The notes below the pieces were generated by a model, which did not search any database, was not told where the DNA came from, and saw nothing but the letters and a program-made list of their open reading frames with translations. Made by a program: the position numbers and the translations under genes. Below, piece after piece: positions 26,201 to 38,200 of a stretch of 64,000 nucleotides of DNA; position 1 is the first letter of the stretch; each line of letters opens with the position of its first letter. The stretch is from Benincasa hispida (lineage: Eukaryota > Streptophyta > Magnoliopsida > Cucurbitales > Cucurbitaceae): assembly GCF_009727055.1 (NCBI RefSeq), contig NC_052355.1, positions 6,900,505-6,964,504 on the forward strand. Direction: 5' to 3'.

Positions 26201-29200
26201 AGCATTATTTTACCGCAAATTTATTAAGAATTTTAGCTCCATAGCTGTCACTTTAACTCGTTGCCTAAAGAAAGGTAAATTTGCATGGTTTAAAGAGACT
26301 ACGGATAGTTTTAATGCTTTAAAAGACAAATTAGCTAACCCATCGGTTTTAGCTCTCCTAGATTTTAGTAAAGTATTTGAAGTAGTTGTAGATGAAAGTT
26401 CTACTGGCATAGGGGCTGTCATCTCACAAGAATCCCATCCTTTAGAGTTTTTTAGTGAAAAGTTAAGTGAGGCTAGACAAAAGTGGTCCCACCTATGAAC
26501 AAGAACTTTATGCATTGGTCAGAGCCCTCCATCAATAGGAACATTATCTTATAGGCAAGGAATATGTTTTAATAACTGATCATTATTCCTTAAAATTCCT
26601 TCATTCTCAGAAAAACATAAACCGAATGCATGCTAGATGGATTTATTTTATACAAAAAATCGATTTTATCATCAAACATACATCTGGAATCACTAACAAA
26701 GTGGTTGATGCCTTGAGTAGAAAGTCATCTCTCCTTACCATGCTTCAAAGTAAAATTATTGCCTTTGACCATCTATCAAATTGTCATGAGAATGACCCTG
26801 ATTTCCATGATATTTGGCATAAATGTTTCTCTAACTCTCCTCCTAAGGACTACCACCTTTTGGATGTTTTTTTTTATTTTGTGGTAATAGGTTATACATC
26901 CCACAAGGATCTCTATGCGAGGCTATCATCATGGAAGGCCATTCGGGCGGCCTAGCAGCTCATTTAGGTCGTGACAAAACCTATGAAACCCTTGCCACAC
27001 GATTTTTCTGGCCTCAGCTTCGCAAAGATGTCAACAATTTAGTAAAAAGGTGTTTTACTTGCCAAATCTCCAAAGGTCACACTCAAAACATCGGTTTGTA
27101 TACTCCTTTTCCAATCCCTACTAACATTTGGAGGACTTATCGATGGATTTTATATTAAGGTTGCCAAGGACACAAAGGGGTTTGACTCTATATTTGTCGT
27201 TGTGGATAGGTTTAGCAAAATGGCTCATTTTACCTTGTAAAAAAACATATGATGCTTTGAACATTGCTAATCTTTTCTTTCGAGATATTGTCAGGCTTCA
27301 TGGAATTCCAAAGACAATTGTGTCTGATAGAGATGTCAAATTTATGAGTTTTTTTTGGAAAAGTTTGTGGAAACGTTTTGGCACTAACCTCAAATTTAGC
27401 TCTTCAAGCCACCCACAAATGGACGGTCAAACAAAAGTTACAAACCGAACATTGGGTAATATGCTTCGATGTCTAAGTGGAAATCAACCAAAACAATGGG
27501 ATACTAACCTTGCACAAGCTGAGTTTGCTTACAACAACATGCAGAATAAATCAATAGGGAAGTGTCCATTTGAGATTGTATACACTAAACCCCCTCGTTT
27601 GACTTTTGATCTTACGACTCTTCCTTCTAACGTAGATATTAGCGAAGAAGTTGAACAACTTGATGAACATATCCAAGAACTACATTCGGAAGTCATTGAC
27701 CACCTAGAGAAAGCAACCTCCACATACAAAGCTCAAGCGGATAGTCATAAAAGACATGTTTCATTCAAGCCAGGAGACCTTGTAATGATATATCTTCGAA
27801 AGGACCGCTTGCCAAAAGGAGCATACAACAAACTTAATGACAAAAAGCTCGGACCATTTGCTGTCCTTGAGAAATACAGTGATAATGCTTACAAGATCGA
27901 CCTCCCATCTTCATTCAACATAAGCAATACTTTCAGTGTTGCAGACATCTTCCCTTATCAAACCCTGGATGAGTTCAAGCTTTCAACTTCAAACTCGAGG
28001 ACGAGTTTAATTCTAAGGGGTCCGAGTTGATGTAGGGATATTAAGGGTATTTTGAGCGTTTCTTGTAAAAAGGGTATTTTGGATATTTCTTGTAAAATGA
28101 CAGATTGTATTCTCTTTTTAAATTCAGTTTTAATTTTAGAATAGGTGTGACAAAACTCCTCTCCTTTGAGTCTATTTAAAGGAGGTTAGGTTAGTTAGTT
28201 AATTAGGTGTGTACAAGCCCTTTCCCTTTGGGCCTATTTAAAAGGGAACTTATCACTCATTTTAATCAATGAATAAAAACTTTAGCTCCAAGATTCTTCC
28301 AAGATTTCTCGAAGACTCTTTAGTCTTCACCAACATCTCTGTAGACTTGACCGAGTAACTTCTAACCATTACCTATGGACTTTAGTTTTTGGAGACATTT
28401 CTTGGGGCGTTGCCTATTAGGTTTGAAAACTTGTGGTTACAGAATAGTTCCTTTTGTGATGTGGTAGACAGTTGGTGGGCTCAAAATCCTCGTCAGGGAT
28501 GGCTGGGACATGGTTTATGATGGACTTAAGGGACTGAAATTTGTTCTTTGAAATTGGAACACACAGAGAGCTCTAGCATCTTTACTCCCTTCACTCATCT
28601 TGGAATTAAGGAATTTGGACAGCCTTGAAGACAGGTTTGCTCGACATTTGATCAAAAAATCGTGAGGTTTGAGGTTTCAGTTACGAGGAAAGATCAAAGA
28701 TTTGACTGCGAAAGATTATACTTATTGGTGGGACAATGTAAGTTATAATGGTTTCAAGATTAAGAGGGAGACGGAAATACTACTTTCTTCCATCGGCTTT
28801 TGGCTGGCAGACTGTAAAATGGACTCGATTTGTGAAGTACTTTCTTGTGAGGGGCATATTTTACTTACATATCCACAAATGTTGAAAACGATTTCATTGC
28901 TTTTTATAAGGCCTTATTTACAAAGGCCAGTAGCCCACGTTTCTTTCCTACAAAATTAGATTGGTGTGATTAATTAGTCATAGTCTCTTTTCATTCTCTC
29001 AATGAAAAGTGGGGTATCCTTTCGAAAAATAATCGATGGGAGAATGTTCTACCTTTTCCTATTGCTGAAAACCAAATAGCCTTTATGGCTAATAGGCAAA
29101 ATTTGGACGCTTCTTTAAATTGCAAATGAGGTGATGGATGATTTGACAATATTTTAGAAGAAAGGTGTGGTCCTTAAACTTGATTTGGAAAGAGCTATCG

Positions 29201-32200
29201 ATGAAGTTGATTGGATTTTTTGGATGCAATTCTAAGGAAATAAGGTGAAGGACTTTGGTTTGTGGTTGTATCTTTAGTGTTAGTTACTCGACAATGTTTC
29301 TTTTTTCTTTTTTTTGGAAAAGGAAACAATGCTTTTCATTGATATAATTAAAAGAGCGTAATGCTAAAAAATACAAGATACCAAATAACAATAATATAAG
29401 ACTACACGAGTTAAATTGGAGATATGAGAGCAGTCCAATTTAAACAAATGTTCTGTATGGAATAATCAGCAAAAACTTTGGATTGAGAACACCAAGAAGA
29501 GGCGAGAAGACGAGCACAACCCAACCAATCAGATGAAGCTAAAGAATTTTCATGAAAAGCCCTCTGTTATGCTCGAACCAAGTTTTTGATAACAAAGCCT
29601 TGACTACATTGGACCAAAGTAATTGAGATTTGAAAGATAATAATGGACCAACTAAGACTTGATAGATATTCTTTTGAAGAGAATTGCCAAAGACCCATTG
29701 GAGATTGAAATATGAAAATAGCCTCCACCAACATGATCATGAGAATGAACAGGTTATTAGGAATGTCTTACAAGTTACTCGACAATGATTAAATAGTGAT
29801 ATGGTGTAACATCATTGTTGGTAAAAACTTTCATTTAGAGGCTAATTCTTTTTGGCCAAACCATACCTCGAGGGGTCCTTACAAATCTTGTTGGTATTTT
29901 ATTTGTTCTACCATTGATCTAGTTGCCAACTGTGCTCAAAGATGTCTAAAAAGCCACTACATCCTTTTGGCATAACTCTTGGTTGACATGGGGATTATTG
30001 CTACAGTTAAACCTTTGTTGATTAACTACTTAACCTAATACAATTGCTTAAGGTTGGAATAGTTCACAAAAAGCTTGGGATTTGGGTCTTCATCTTAATC
30101 TTAATGATTTGGAGGTGATTGAATGGGCTAGTCTCTCCCATTTTCTATTGCATACTTTACAGCTGGTGGAGTTGTCTTCAGCAGATCCTAATTTTTGCCT
30201 TCACTAGAGTCATCCATTCGACAAAAGACATCTCACCTTCTCAATCTCCTTTAGGGTGTGATGATGACTCTAATGTGGAATCTAAAGTTAGCTTGAATGG
30301 TGTGAAATCAGTCTTCCTCCTTCCTCCTCGGTGGCTTGCAAATTTTCTTCTCTTACTGAAGCTTGTGGCCTCGAGATGCATAAAATTCATCCCATGATTT
30401 GGAAAAGGGAAACATTTTAAAAGCTTTAATTGAAGGAAGTCTCCATGTTTTTAGGACAAACCATGCCACTTGCACAAATCATTCGGGATGAACTTGTGAT
30501 ATCAGTTGATTTGAAAAAGTACCTTTAAGTCAGATGCAAGGAATGATAGCAATAGAAGCGTTGATCCTAACAATCCTTGAGCGAGGCTTGGTTTATTGGT
30601 TGCTGACAAAATTTTTGTATTTAGTCACTGAAGTTAACAAGAGAACAATTTGTAGATTTATTCCTTTTCTATGAAATATGTTGAAATTAGGGTTTTTGTA
30701 CTCTAGGGGCAATTTTGTCTTTTTCATTGTACCCTAGGATTTCCCTGTTCTCTATTTAAGCTGTTGGTCTGTTGTATTTCTTTGTATCAGTTTTCTAATA
30801 AGAATCCCTTTATCCCGTGGTTTTTCTCCCTAATTAGGGTTTTCCACGTAAATCCTTGGTGTACCATTTTCTTTTCACTATATTTTTCATCATGCTATCA
30901 GAGCATGGAGACGAAACCCTGGCCACCATTGAGGAAAATCCAACAGGAGAATCCCAAACCAATAACCTAGATATAACCAATATTATTCAAAAAGCCATTG
31001 ACAGGTACTTCCAAACCCTTCTTCCCCACTTCCATGAAGACCAGCTGTCGCCGCCACCGCCCTACCTACAGCCGGCCATCTCCTTCGCAGACCCAACAAC
31101 CAGTCGCCAGACCCAGCGACCGACGACCAACGAACTAGCCGCTACCCACCCGATCCAGCCATGCGCAGATGAAGATAGCAGCGAACCAGCCAATACACAC
31201 CCGGTTCAGACGACGCAGACGAGGTCGACCAACGGTCGGCCACTCGAATCCTGTTCGGCCGATCTCAGGCGGTGCCGACCGACGCCTTGGAGCCCCGATC
31301 TACTATACCCACCAGCGACCGGTCCAGATCTGTGATGCCCAGCACCGATCAGTTAGGTTTTCGTCTGTTGGAGCCCCGATCTGCTATCCCCACCGCCGAC
31401 CGGTCCAGATCCGTGATGCCCAACGCCGATCAGTCATGTTTCTGTCCGTTGGGGTTGCTGCCGGCCTTCTCCTCTCAGATCAGTGTCTCATCTCAACCTA
31501 TGCCGCATCAAAGGACAGATGGAAGAAGTATGGGTATTTTCCAGCCGGGTATTAGCAACCGAATAGGGCAGTTTTCGCCGATCACGGATGAATTTGGAGG
31601 GGGTGAGTCTTCGTCATACCACCAGGACCAAGGAAATATAATCCAAGATCAAGTTACCCAATTGCAGTTGCGGATTAATCGACAGAACGAGATGTTTCAG
31701 CAGCAGCTTGCTGCTATTGGGGAAGCCCTAGGATCGACATCCAAGATCCAACCATACCCTGAAAACTCAGTAACTTCGTTCCCTGCTTACCCCTCAAATT
31801 TATGTTTTGGAACTATAGGCAATTCTTCTGGAGTTATTATAGGAGAAAAGTTGAATGGTGATAATTACTTCTCTTGGTCTCAATCGATTAAAATGGCCTT
31901 GGAGGGCCGTCATAAATTTGGATATCTAACAGGTGAAATACAAAAACCAAGGATCAGTGATCCCCAAGAGTGAATGTGGAAAGGAGAGGATTCTTTGTTG
32001 AGGTCGATTTTGATTGGAAGTATGGAACCTCAGGTTGGAAAACCTTTATTATATGCAGCTACAGCCCGTGATATTTGGGTGGCAGCCCAGAAACTCTACT
32101 CCAGGAGACAGAATGCCTCACGGTTTTATACTCTACGTAAGCAGGTCCATGAATGCAAACAAGGAACGATGGACGTTACTGCTTACTTTAACAAGCTATC

Positions 32201-35200
32201 TCTGTTGTGGCAAGAGATGGATTTGTGCCGTGAGATGATTTGGAACTGTCCGTTTGGAGGAGTGTTTCATTATCAATCTAAAGAAACAGATCGCATGTAT
32301 GACTTTCTTGTAGGACTCAACTTTAAATTTGATACAGTGCGCAGTCGTATATTGGGGACCAGATCTATACCATCCCTAATGGAAGTCTGTTCTGAAGTTT
32401 GCCTGGAGGAAGATAGGTCGAGGGCCATGAACAGTACACCTGTAACACCAACAGATTCTGTTGCTTTCAAGACATCAGGCCCTGTAAAAGATAAACAAAA
32501 CAGTAAGCCACCCCCAGTGTGTGAACATTGCAAAAAACCCTGGTACACTAAAGATCAGTGTTGGAAACTTCACGACCGACCGCCAAATGGTAAGAAACGA
32601 CAGCCAAGTCGGGCTCTTGTAGGTGAATCTGTTACGGGAGATACTCAGACTCAGAATCAGGAAACTACTCAGAGCACTACTACTACAGTGGGTGTAAGTG
32701 CAATTGCCCATACAGGTACTTTTCACTCTTTTGGCCTTGTGAGGATAACTGGTAATAAACCGTGGATATTAGACTCAGGAGCCATAGATCACTTAACTGG
32801 CGTTTCTGATCAATTTTTATCTTATCAACCTGGTGCTGGAAATGAAAGAATCAGAATTGCAGATGGGTCATTTGCTCCCGTTGCTGGAAAAGGACGGGTG
32901 TACCCTTTGTCGACTTAATACTCCAAGATGTGTTGCATGTGCCAAAAGTGTCTTACAATCTGTTATCTATTAGTAAACTTACAAGAGATTTAAAGTGTCG
33001 TATTATCTTCTCACCTGATGATGTTGTTTTTCAGGATCTGAACTTGGGGATGACAATTGGCACTGCCCGGCATGACAGGGGACTCTATTTCCTCACTGAA
33101 GAAGCTTCCTTTAGGATATGTGATAGGACTAGTTTGTTTTCTTCCAATTTTTCTATTTCTGAAACTGATTATATGTTATGGCATTATCGTCTTGGCCATC
33201 CTAATTTCCAGTATATGAATTATTTGTTTCCTCATCTCTTTCGCAACATTAATATTTCTAAATTGAAATGTGATGTGTGTGTCCAGGCTAAACAGCCTCG
33301 TGTTTCTTTCTCTTCTCAGCCCTATAAGCCCTCTAAACCGTTTACTCTGTTCCATAGCGATGTCTGGGGTTCTTCACCAGCCACTACCATAAGTAGGAAG
33401 CGTTGGTTTGTAACCTTTATTGACGATCATACTCGTCTAACCTGGGTTTCCCTTCTGACCGATAAATCAGAAGTCACTTCATTTTTCCAACAATTTTACA
33501 ATTCTATAGAAACCCAGTTCAACGCTAGAATCGCTATTCTCAAGAGTGATAATGGTCGAGAATACCTTAGTAACGCCTTACGCTAATTCCTTGTCTCCAA
33601 AGGTGTTGTCCATCAGAGTTCCTGTGCATACACTCCTCAACAAAATGGAGTGGCCGAATGGAAAAACCGTCACCTCGTTGAAGTTGCCCGCTCTCTTATG
33701 TTGTCAACTTCCCTTCCCTCTTATTTGTGAGGTGATGCTATCTTGACAGCAGCCCATCTAATAAACCGCATGCCATCCTGGGTCTCAAAATTCCAAACCC
33801 CCTTAGATTTCTTCAAAGAGTCTTACTCAAATTCCAAACTTCTTTCTGATGTACCCCTTCAAGTCTTTGGCTGTGTGGTGTTCGTTCATACACACGGACC
33901 TAACCGTACCAAGTTTACCCATAGGGCACAAAAATGCGTTTTTGTAGGGTACCCTGTACATCAGCGTGGGTACAAGTGTTATCACCCTCCTTCTAGAAAA
34001 TACTTTGTCTCTATGGATGTGACATTCTTTGAAGATCATCCATTCTTTCCCAATGGTTCTCTTCAGGGGGAGCATTCCAGTGAAGAAACCAATTGGGGTC
34101 CCAGCCTTTCTGCCTTACCTGAACTTGAACCCATCCTTGATGTGAGTATCAGTATCAACGTACCTATCCTCCCAACCAAACAAGTCCCTTGGATCACATA
34201 CTATAGAAAGAATCTCAGGAAGGAAATAGCGCCGCCTGTTATCTCTCTGGCTCCAGTTCATGAGTTTGAACAAAGATTAGTTCCAAGTACTAGTAGTTCT
34301 ATCCCTGATCATGATAATAAATGTGACAAAACTAATGCTTGTGTTGAGTTGAGAGCAAAAGTAGGGAAGATAATGATAGTAAGGATGTGATTGAGGTCGA
34401 TGATGGTGTAGAGACAGATGATTGTGTGACTCTTGAGGACATGGTAGAACCTGGAAAAGAAGCATCTCTTATTCCCGCTGGAAAAAATGTCGAGAGGGAA
34501 AATAACAGAACCGGAGGGAGAATGCAGTATGTTAGAAGAAAGTAAAGATAGAGACGAATCCCTTGATATTCCGATTGTACTAAGAAAAGGTAATAGATCA
34601 TGTACTAAATATCCGTTGCAGACTTACCTGTCCTATAGTAATTTATCTTCTGAGTTCAAGGCCCTCACTACAAACCTAGACATAGTGGTGATACCAAACA
34701 ATACACACACAGCGTTGGAAAGTCCTGAATGGAAAGCCACAGTTATGGAAGAAATGAGAGCTCTCGAGAAAAATCATACGTGGGATCAAGTCAATCTTTC
34801 AAATGGTCATAAAGCAGTCGGATGTAAATGGGTGTTCACAATAAAATATAGGTCCGATGGAACTGTTGACAGATACAAAGCCAGATTAGTTGCCAGGGGT
34901 TTTACTCAGACTTTTGGGGTTGATTATTCCGAGACTTTTTCGCCAGTAGCAAAGCTAAACACAGTTCGGGTCCTCTTTTCTGTTGCAATTAATAAGGATT
35001 GGCCCCTTCACCAGCTTGATGTGAAGAATGCCTTTCTCAATGGAGAACTGGAGGAAGAAGTCTATATGAGTCCTCCCCTAGGATTCGAGAAACAGTTTAA
35101 TCATCGAGTGTGTAGATTGAGAAAGTCCTTATATGGGCTAAAACAGTCACCAAGGGCTTGGTTTGGCAGATTTACTATGTTTGTAAAGTCGCAAGGATAT

Positions 35201-38200
35201 AAATAGGGTCATTCAAATCATACTCTGTTTACTAAAAGATTTGTATCGAGGAAAATTGCAGTTTTAATTGTCTATGTTGATGACATTGTTATTTCAGGCG
35301 ATGATACCTCAGAGATTAATCGATTGAAGGCAAAGATGGCTGAGGAATTTGAGATCAAGGACATTGGAAAACTAAGATACTTCCTTGGAATGGAAGTAGC
35401 TCGATCAAGAGAAGGAATTTCAGTTTCCCAACGGAAGTATACTCTGGACTTGCTTAAGGAAACAGGTATGACGGGGTGCAAACCAGTTGATACCCCTATA
35501 GAAGCAAATTCAAAGTTAAGTAATATGAGTGAAAGTGTTCCAATGAGCAAAGAAAGATATCAGCGACTTGTTGGGAAATTAATATATCTATCTCATACTA
35601 GACCCGATATCTCTTATGCAGTGAGTATGGTAAGTCAGTTCATGCAGTCTCCATACGAAGAACACATGAGGGCAATAGAGCGCATTTTGAGATATCTGAA
35701 AACCTCTACAAGGAAAGGCTTGATGTTTAGGAAAACTGAAAAACGATGCATCAAAGCTTACACCGATGCTGATTGGGTAGGATCTGTAGTAGACAGAAAA
35801 TCAACATCTGGGTATTGTACCTTTGTGTGGGGCAACCTTGTTACATAGAGAAGCAAAAAGCAAGGTGTCGTTGCCAGAAGTAGTGCCGAGGCAGAATACA
35901 GGGTCATGAGTCTGGGAATCTGTGAAGAGATCTGGCTTGAAAAAGTTTTGAAAGACCTTGATCAAGAGCATTCCGGTCCAATGAAACTCTACTGTGATAA
36001 TAAAGCGGCCATAAGCATAGCAAATAATCCTATTCAACATGACAGAACAAAGCATGTGGAGATTGACTGGCATTTTATCAAGGAAAGACTTGATAGTGGC
36101 AACATTTGTGTTCCTTATATTCCTTCCAATCAACAAATTGCAGATGTCCTAACAAAGGGACTTCCCAGACAGTTGTTTGACGCATGTGTGAGCAAGTTGG
36201 ATCTTATTGACATCTACGCCCCAACTTGAGGGGGAGTGTTGAAATTAGGGTTTTTGTACTCTAGGGGCAACTTTGTCTTTTTCATTGTACCCTAGGGTTT
36301 CCCTGTTCTCTATTTAAGTTGTTGGTCTATTGTATTTCTTTATATCAGTTGTCTAATAAGAATCCCTTTATCCCGTGGTTTTTCTCCCTAATTAGGGTTT
36401 TCCACGTAAATCCTTGGTGTACTATTTTCTTTTCCCTACTCTATTTTCCATCAAAATATTTTATCTTTATTTAGTTGAATTTACATTTTTTTACATTATA
36501 TTTGTTAGTTTCAAAATGTAATTTCCTTTTTTATGTTTTATGTGTAAGATATCTTCTTGCAACTTCTGTCTTTGAAAAATAAATTATTATTTTTCTCCCT
36601 AAAACTTTATGTTTGAAGAATGAGCCATTTGAGAAAGGAAAACAAATTGACATCTGGTGAAGGCAAGTAAAGTTGATTGCACAATGGACTATATGAGCAC
36701 GGTTGGCAGATCAGTTGGGACATTTTGGATCGTCTCATATGCCATGGTGCAGTGAATATGTGACAAATTGGTTATCTTCTATTAGGTTTAAAAACTATCA
36801 TCAGTACAAAATTTACAAACCAATGGGAGGATATTGGTTTTGTGATAAGTCAGCCCTTTGCCGATGTCTTTAATTAATTTTCAGTGGTTTGTGTAGTCTT
36901 CTTAGTTTCAAAGATAGTTTGCAAGTTTTCAGTGTCTTATTTTGGTTCTCAGATGGCGAGGATTTGGGTCTGTCTATTGTTTAAATGTTTTCATGGTTAA
37001 TCACTATTTGATTGTACTTCTCTCTAATTTCTTGTTTTTAATTGTTTCTTTATTTTCACTCTGTTCAGGAGCCAGTATCCCTTGAACATTTATTCCTTTT
37101 CACTATATTAGTGAGAAGTTTGTTCATGTTTAATAAAAAAAAGGAGCTCACCGTTAGGTAATAAACTTCTTGTGGTTTGCAGGATGAGGTTTTTATCTCA
37201 TGCAGATTTTCCTTCGCGAACAACGGGGATATGGTTTTATACACTGCTGCAGTGACTGGTAAAGATATTTCTTCTGACTTGTGTTTGCGTTATAATAATC
37301 GTATTGTTATCTAATTTTATTGAGGGATGTAATAGGCAAAGGTGGAAGCATTGTATCTTGGAATGCAGCCACTTGGAGGAGGGTGGCTTCAAAGCTCATA
37401 ACTCGTGATAATATTACTGCATTCAATGTTTCAGCTAATGGGAGACTCCTTGCCTGGTACTAAAATAAGTGAATTTTTTTTCTCTTGCAAGGATCTGTTT
37501 ATTTATTATTTTTTATAATACTCGAACATTGTAGTCATGCCTGGTTAGGTGTTCTAGAAAATGCTTAGAAAATGTCAATACACAATGGGAGGGGACATTC
37601 TAGCTACTTAGGTGTTCAAACCTTGTAGGCTGCTATCAACACCTTGTAGGCTGCTATCTGTGATATTGTCCATGATTTACGTAGGCCTTCAAATGAAAAA
37701 GACATATATGGTAGAATTGTAACCCTAGAATACAATCTTAATCGAAATGCATACATTTGTCTCATACACTATTTGGATGGTGAGAAAAGATATATTTTAT
37801 CGATTTACTTAGGCCTTCGTTGGGTGCACTGTGAGATTGGTTACTTAACCGAACCCCAATGGTTGAGAGAATAAGACGTATTAGGTAGTTGGAAGAAAAT
37901 TTTGGAATTTACTTTTATAGGCTTTCAATAGGTTAATGCCAATTGCCAACTTAACTCAGATTATTTATTCTCATACTATATCTTATCTCACCTTTTTTTG
38001 TTTATAAGAAAAATTCAGGTCAAGGTTAATTATCTGTAACTGTTTATTCGAGTGGTAGTTCAAAGGCTATTTTGCAATGAGATTTAGTTGAAGACCAAAA
38101 AATGTATTCTGATAGTTCTTTCAACAAGCCTTCGCTAGTAATTATTCTATTAGAGATAACGAAATGACATTTTCATTTCGTTACCTTGTTGGCTTGGCGG

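Larger units (their letters stand above)
23084..28332 (+). mobile_element. Ty3/gypsy LTR retrotransposon, complete ends, coding region dead
   Basis: LTRs at 23084-23387 and 28028-28332 (TG...CA); target-site duplication ACATC at 23079-23083 and 28333-28337; primer binding site TGGTATCAGAG at 23390-23400. The order gag, protease remnant, RT, RNase H, integrase is the Ty3/gypsy order. A hand comparison shows about a dozen substitutions between the LTRs (about 4%), so the insertion is fairly old. No chromodomain is visible at the C-terminus. Sense orientation in intron 5. Confidence 0.93.
30679..36453 (+). mobile_element. Ty1/copia LTR retrotransposon, complete ends, coding region dead
   Basis: LTRs at 30679-30892 and 36237-36453 (TGTTGAAATTAGGG...CATCA); target-site duplication AAATA at 30674-30678 and 36454-36458; primer binding site TATCAGAGC at 30896-30904; polypurine tract GAGGGGGAG at 36228-36236. 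The order gag, protease, integrase, RT, RNase H is the copia order. The LTRs differ at roughly 4% of sites by hand count, similar to the gypsy element nearby. Sense orientation in intron 5. Confidence 0.94.
22276..37182 (+). other. Intron 5 of the SEC12-like gene (14.9 kb)
   Basis: Donor AAAAC|GTGAGC, acceptor TTTGCAG|GAT. It contains, in order, a possible LINE 3' relic (22380-22720), a Ty3/gypsy element, a LINE relic with a nested retroposon, and a Ty1/copia element. The codon phase (0) across this intron agrees with the flanking exons. Confidence 0.85.
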
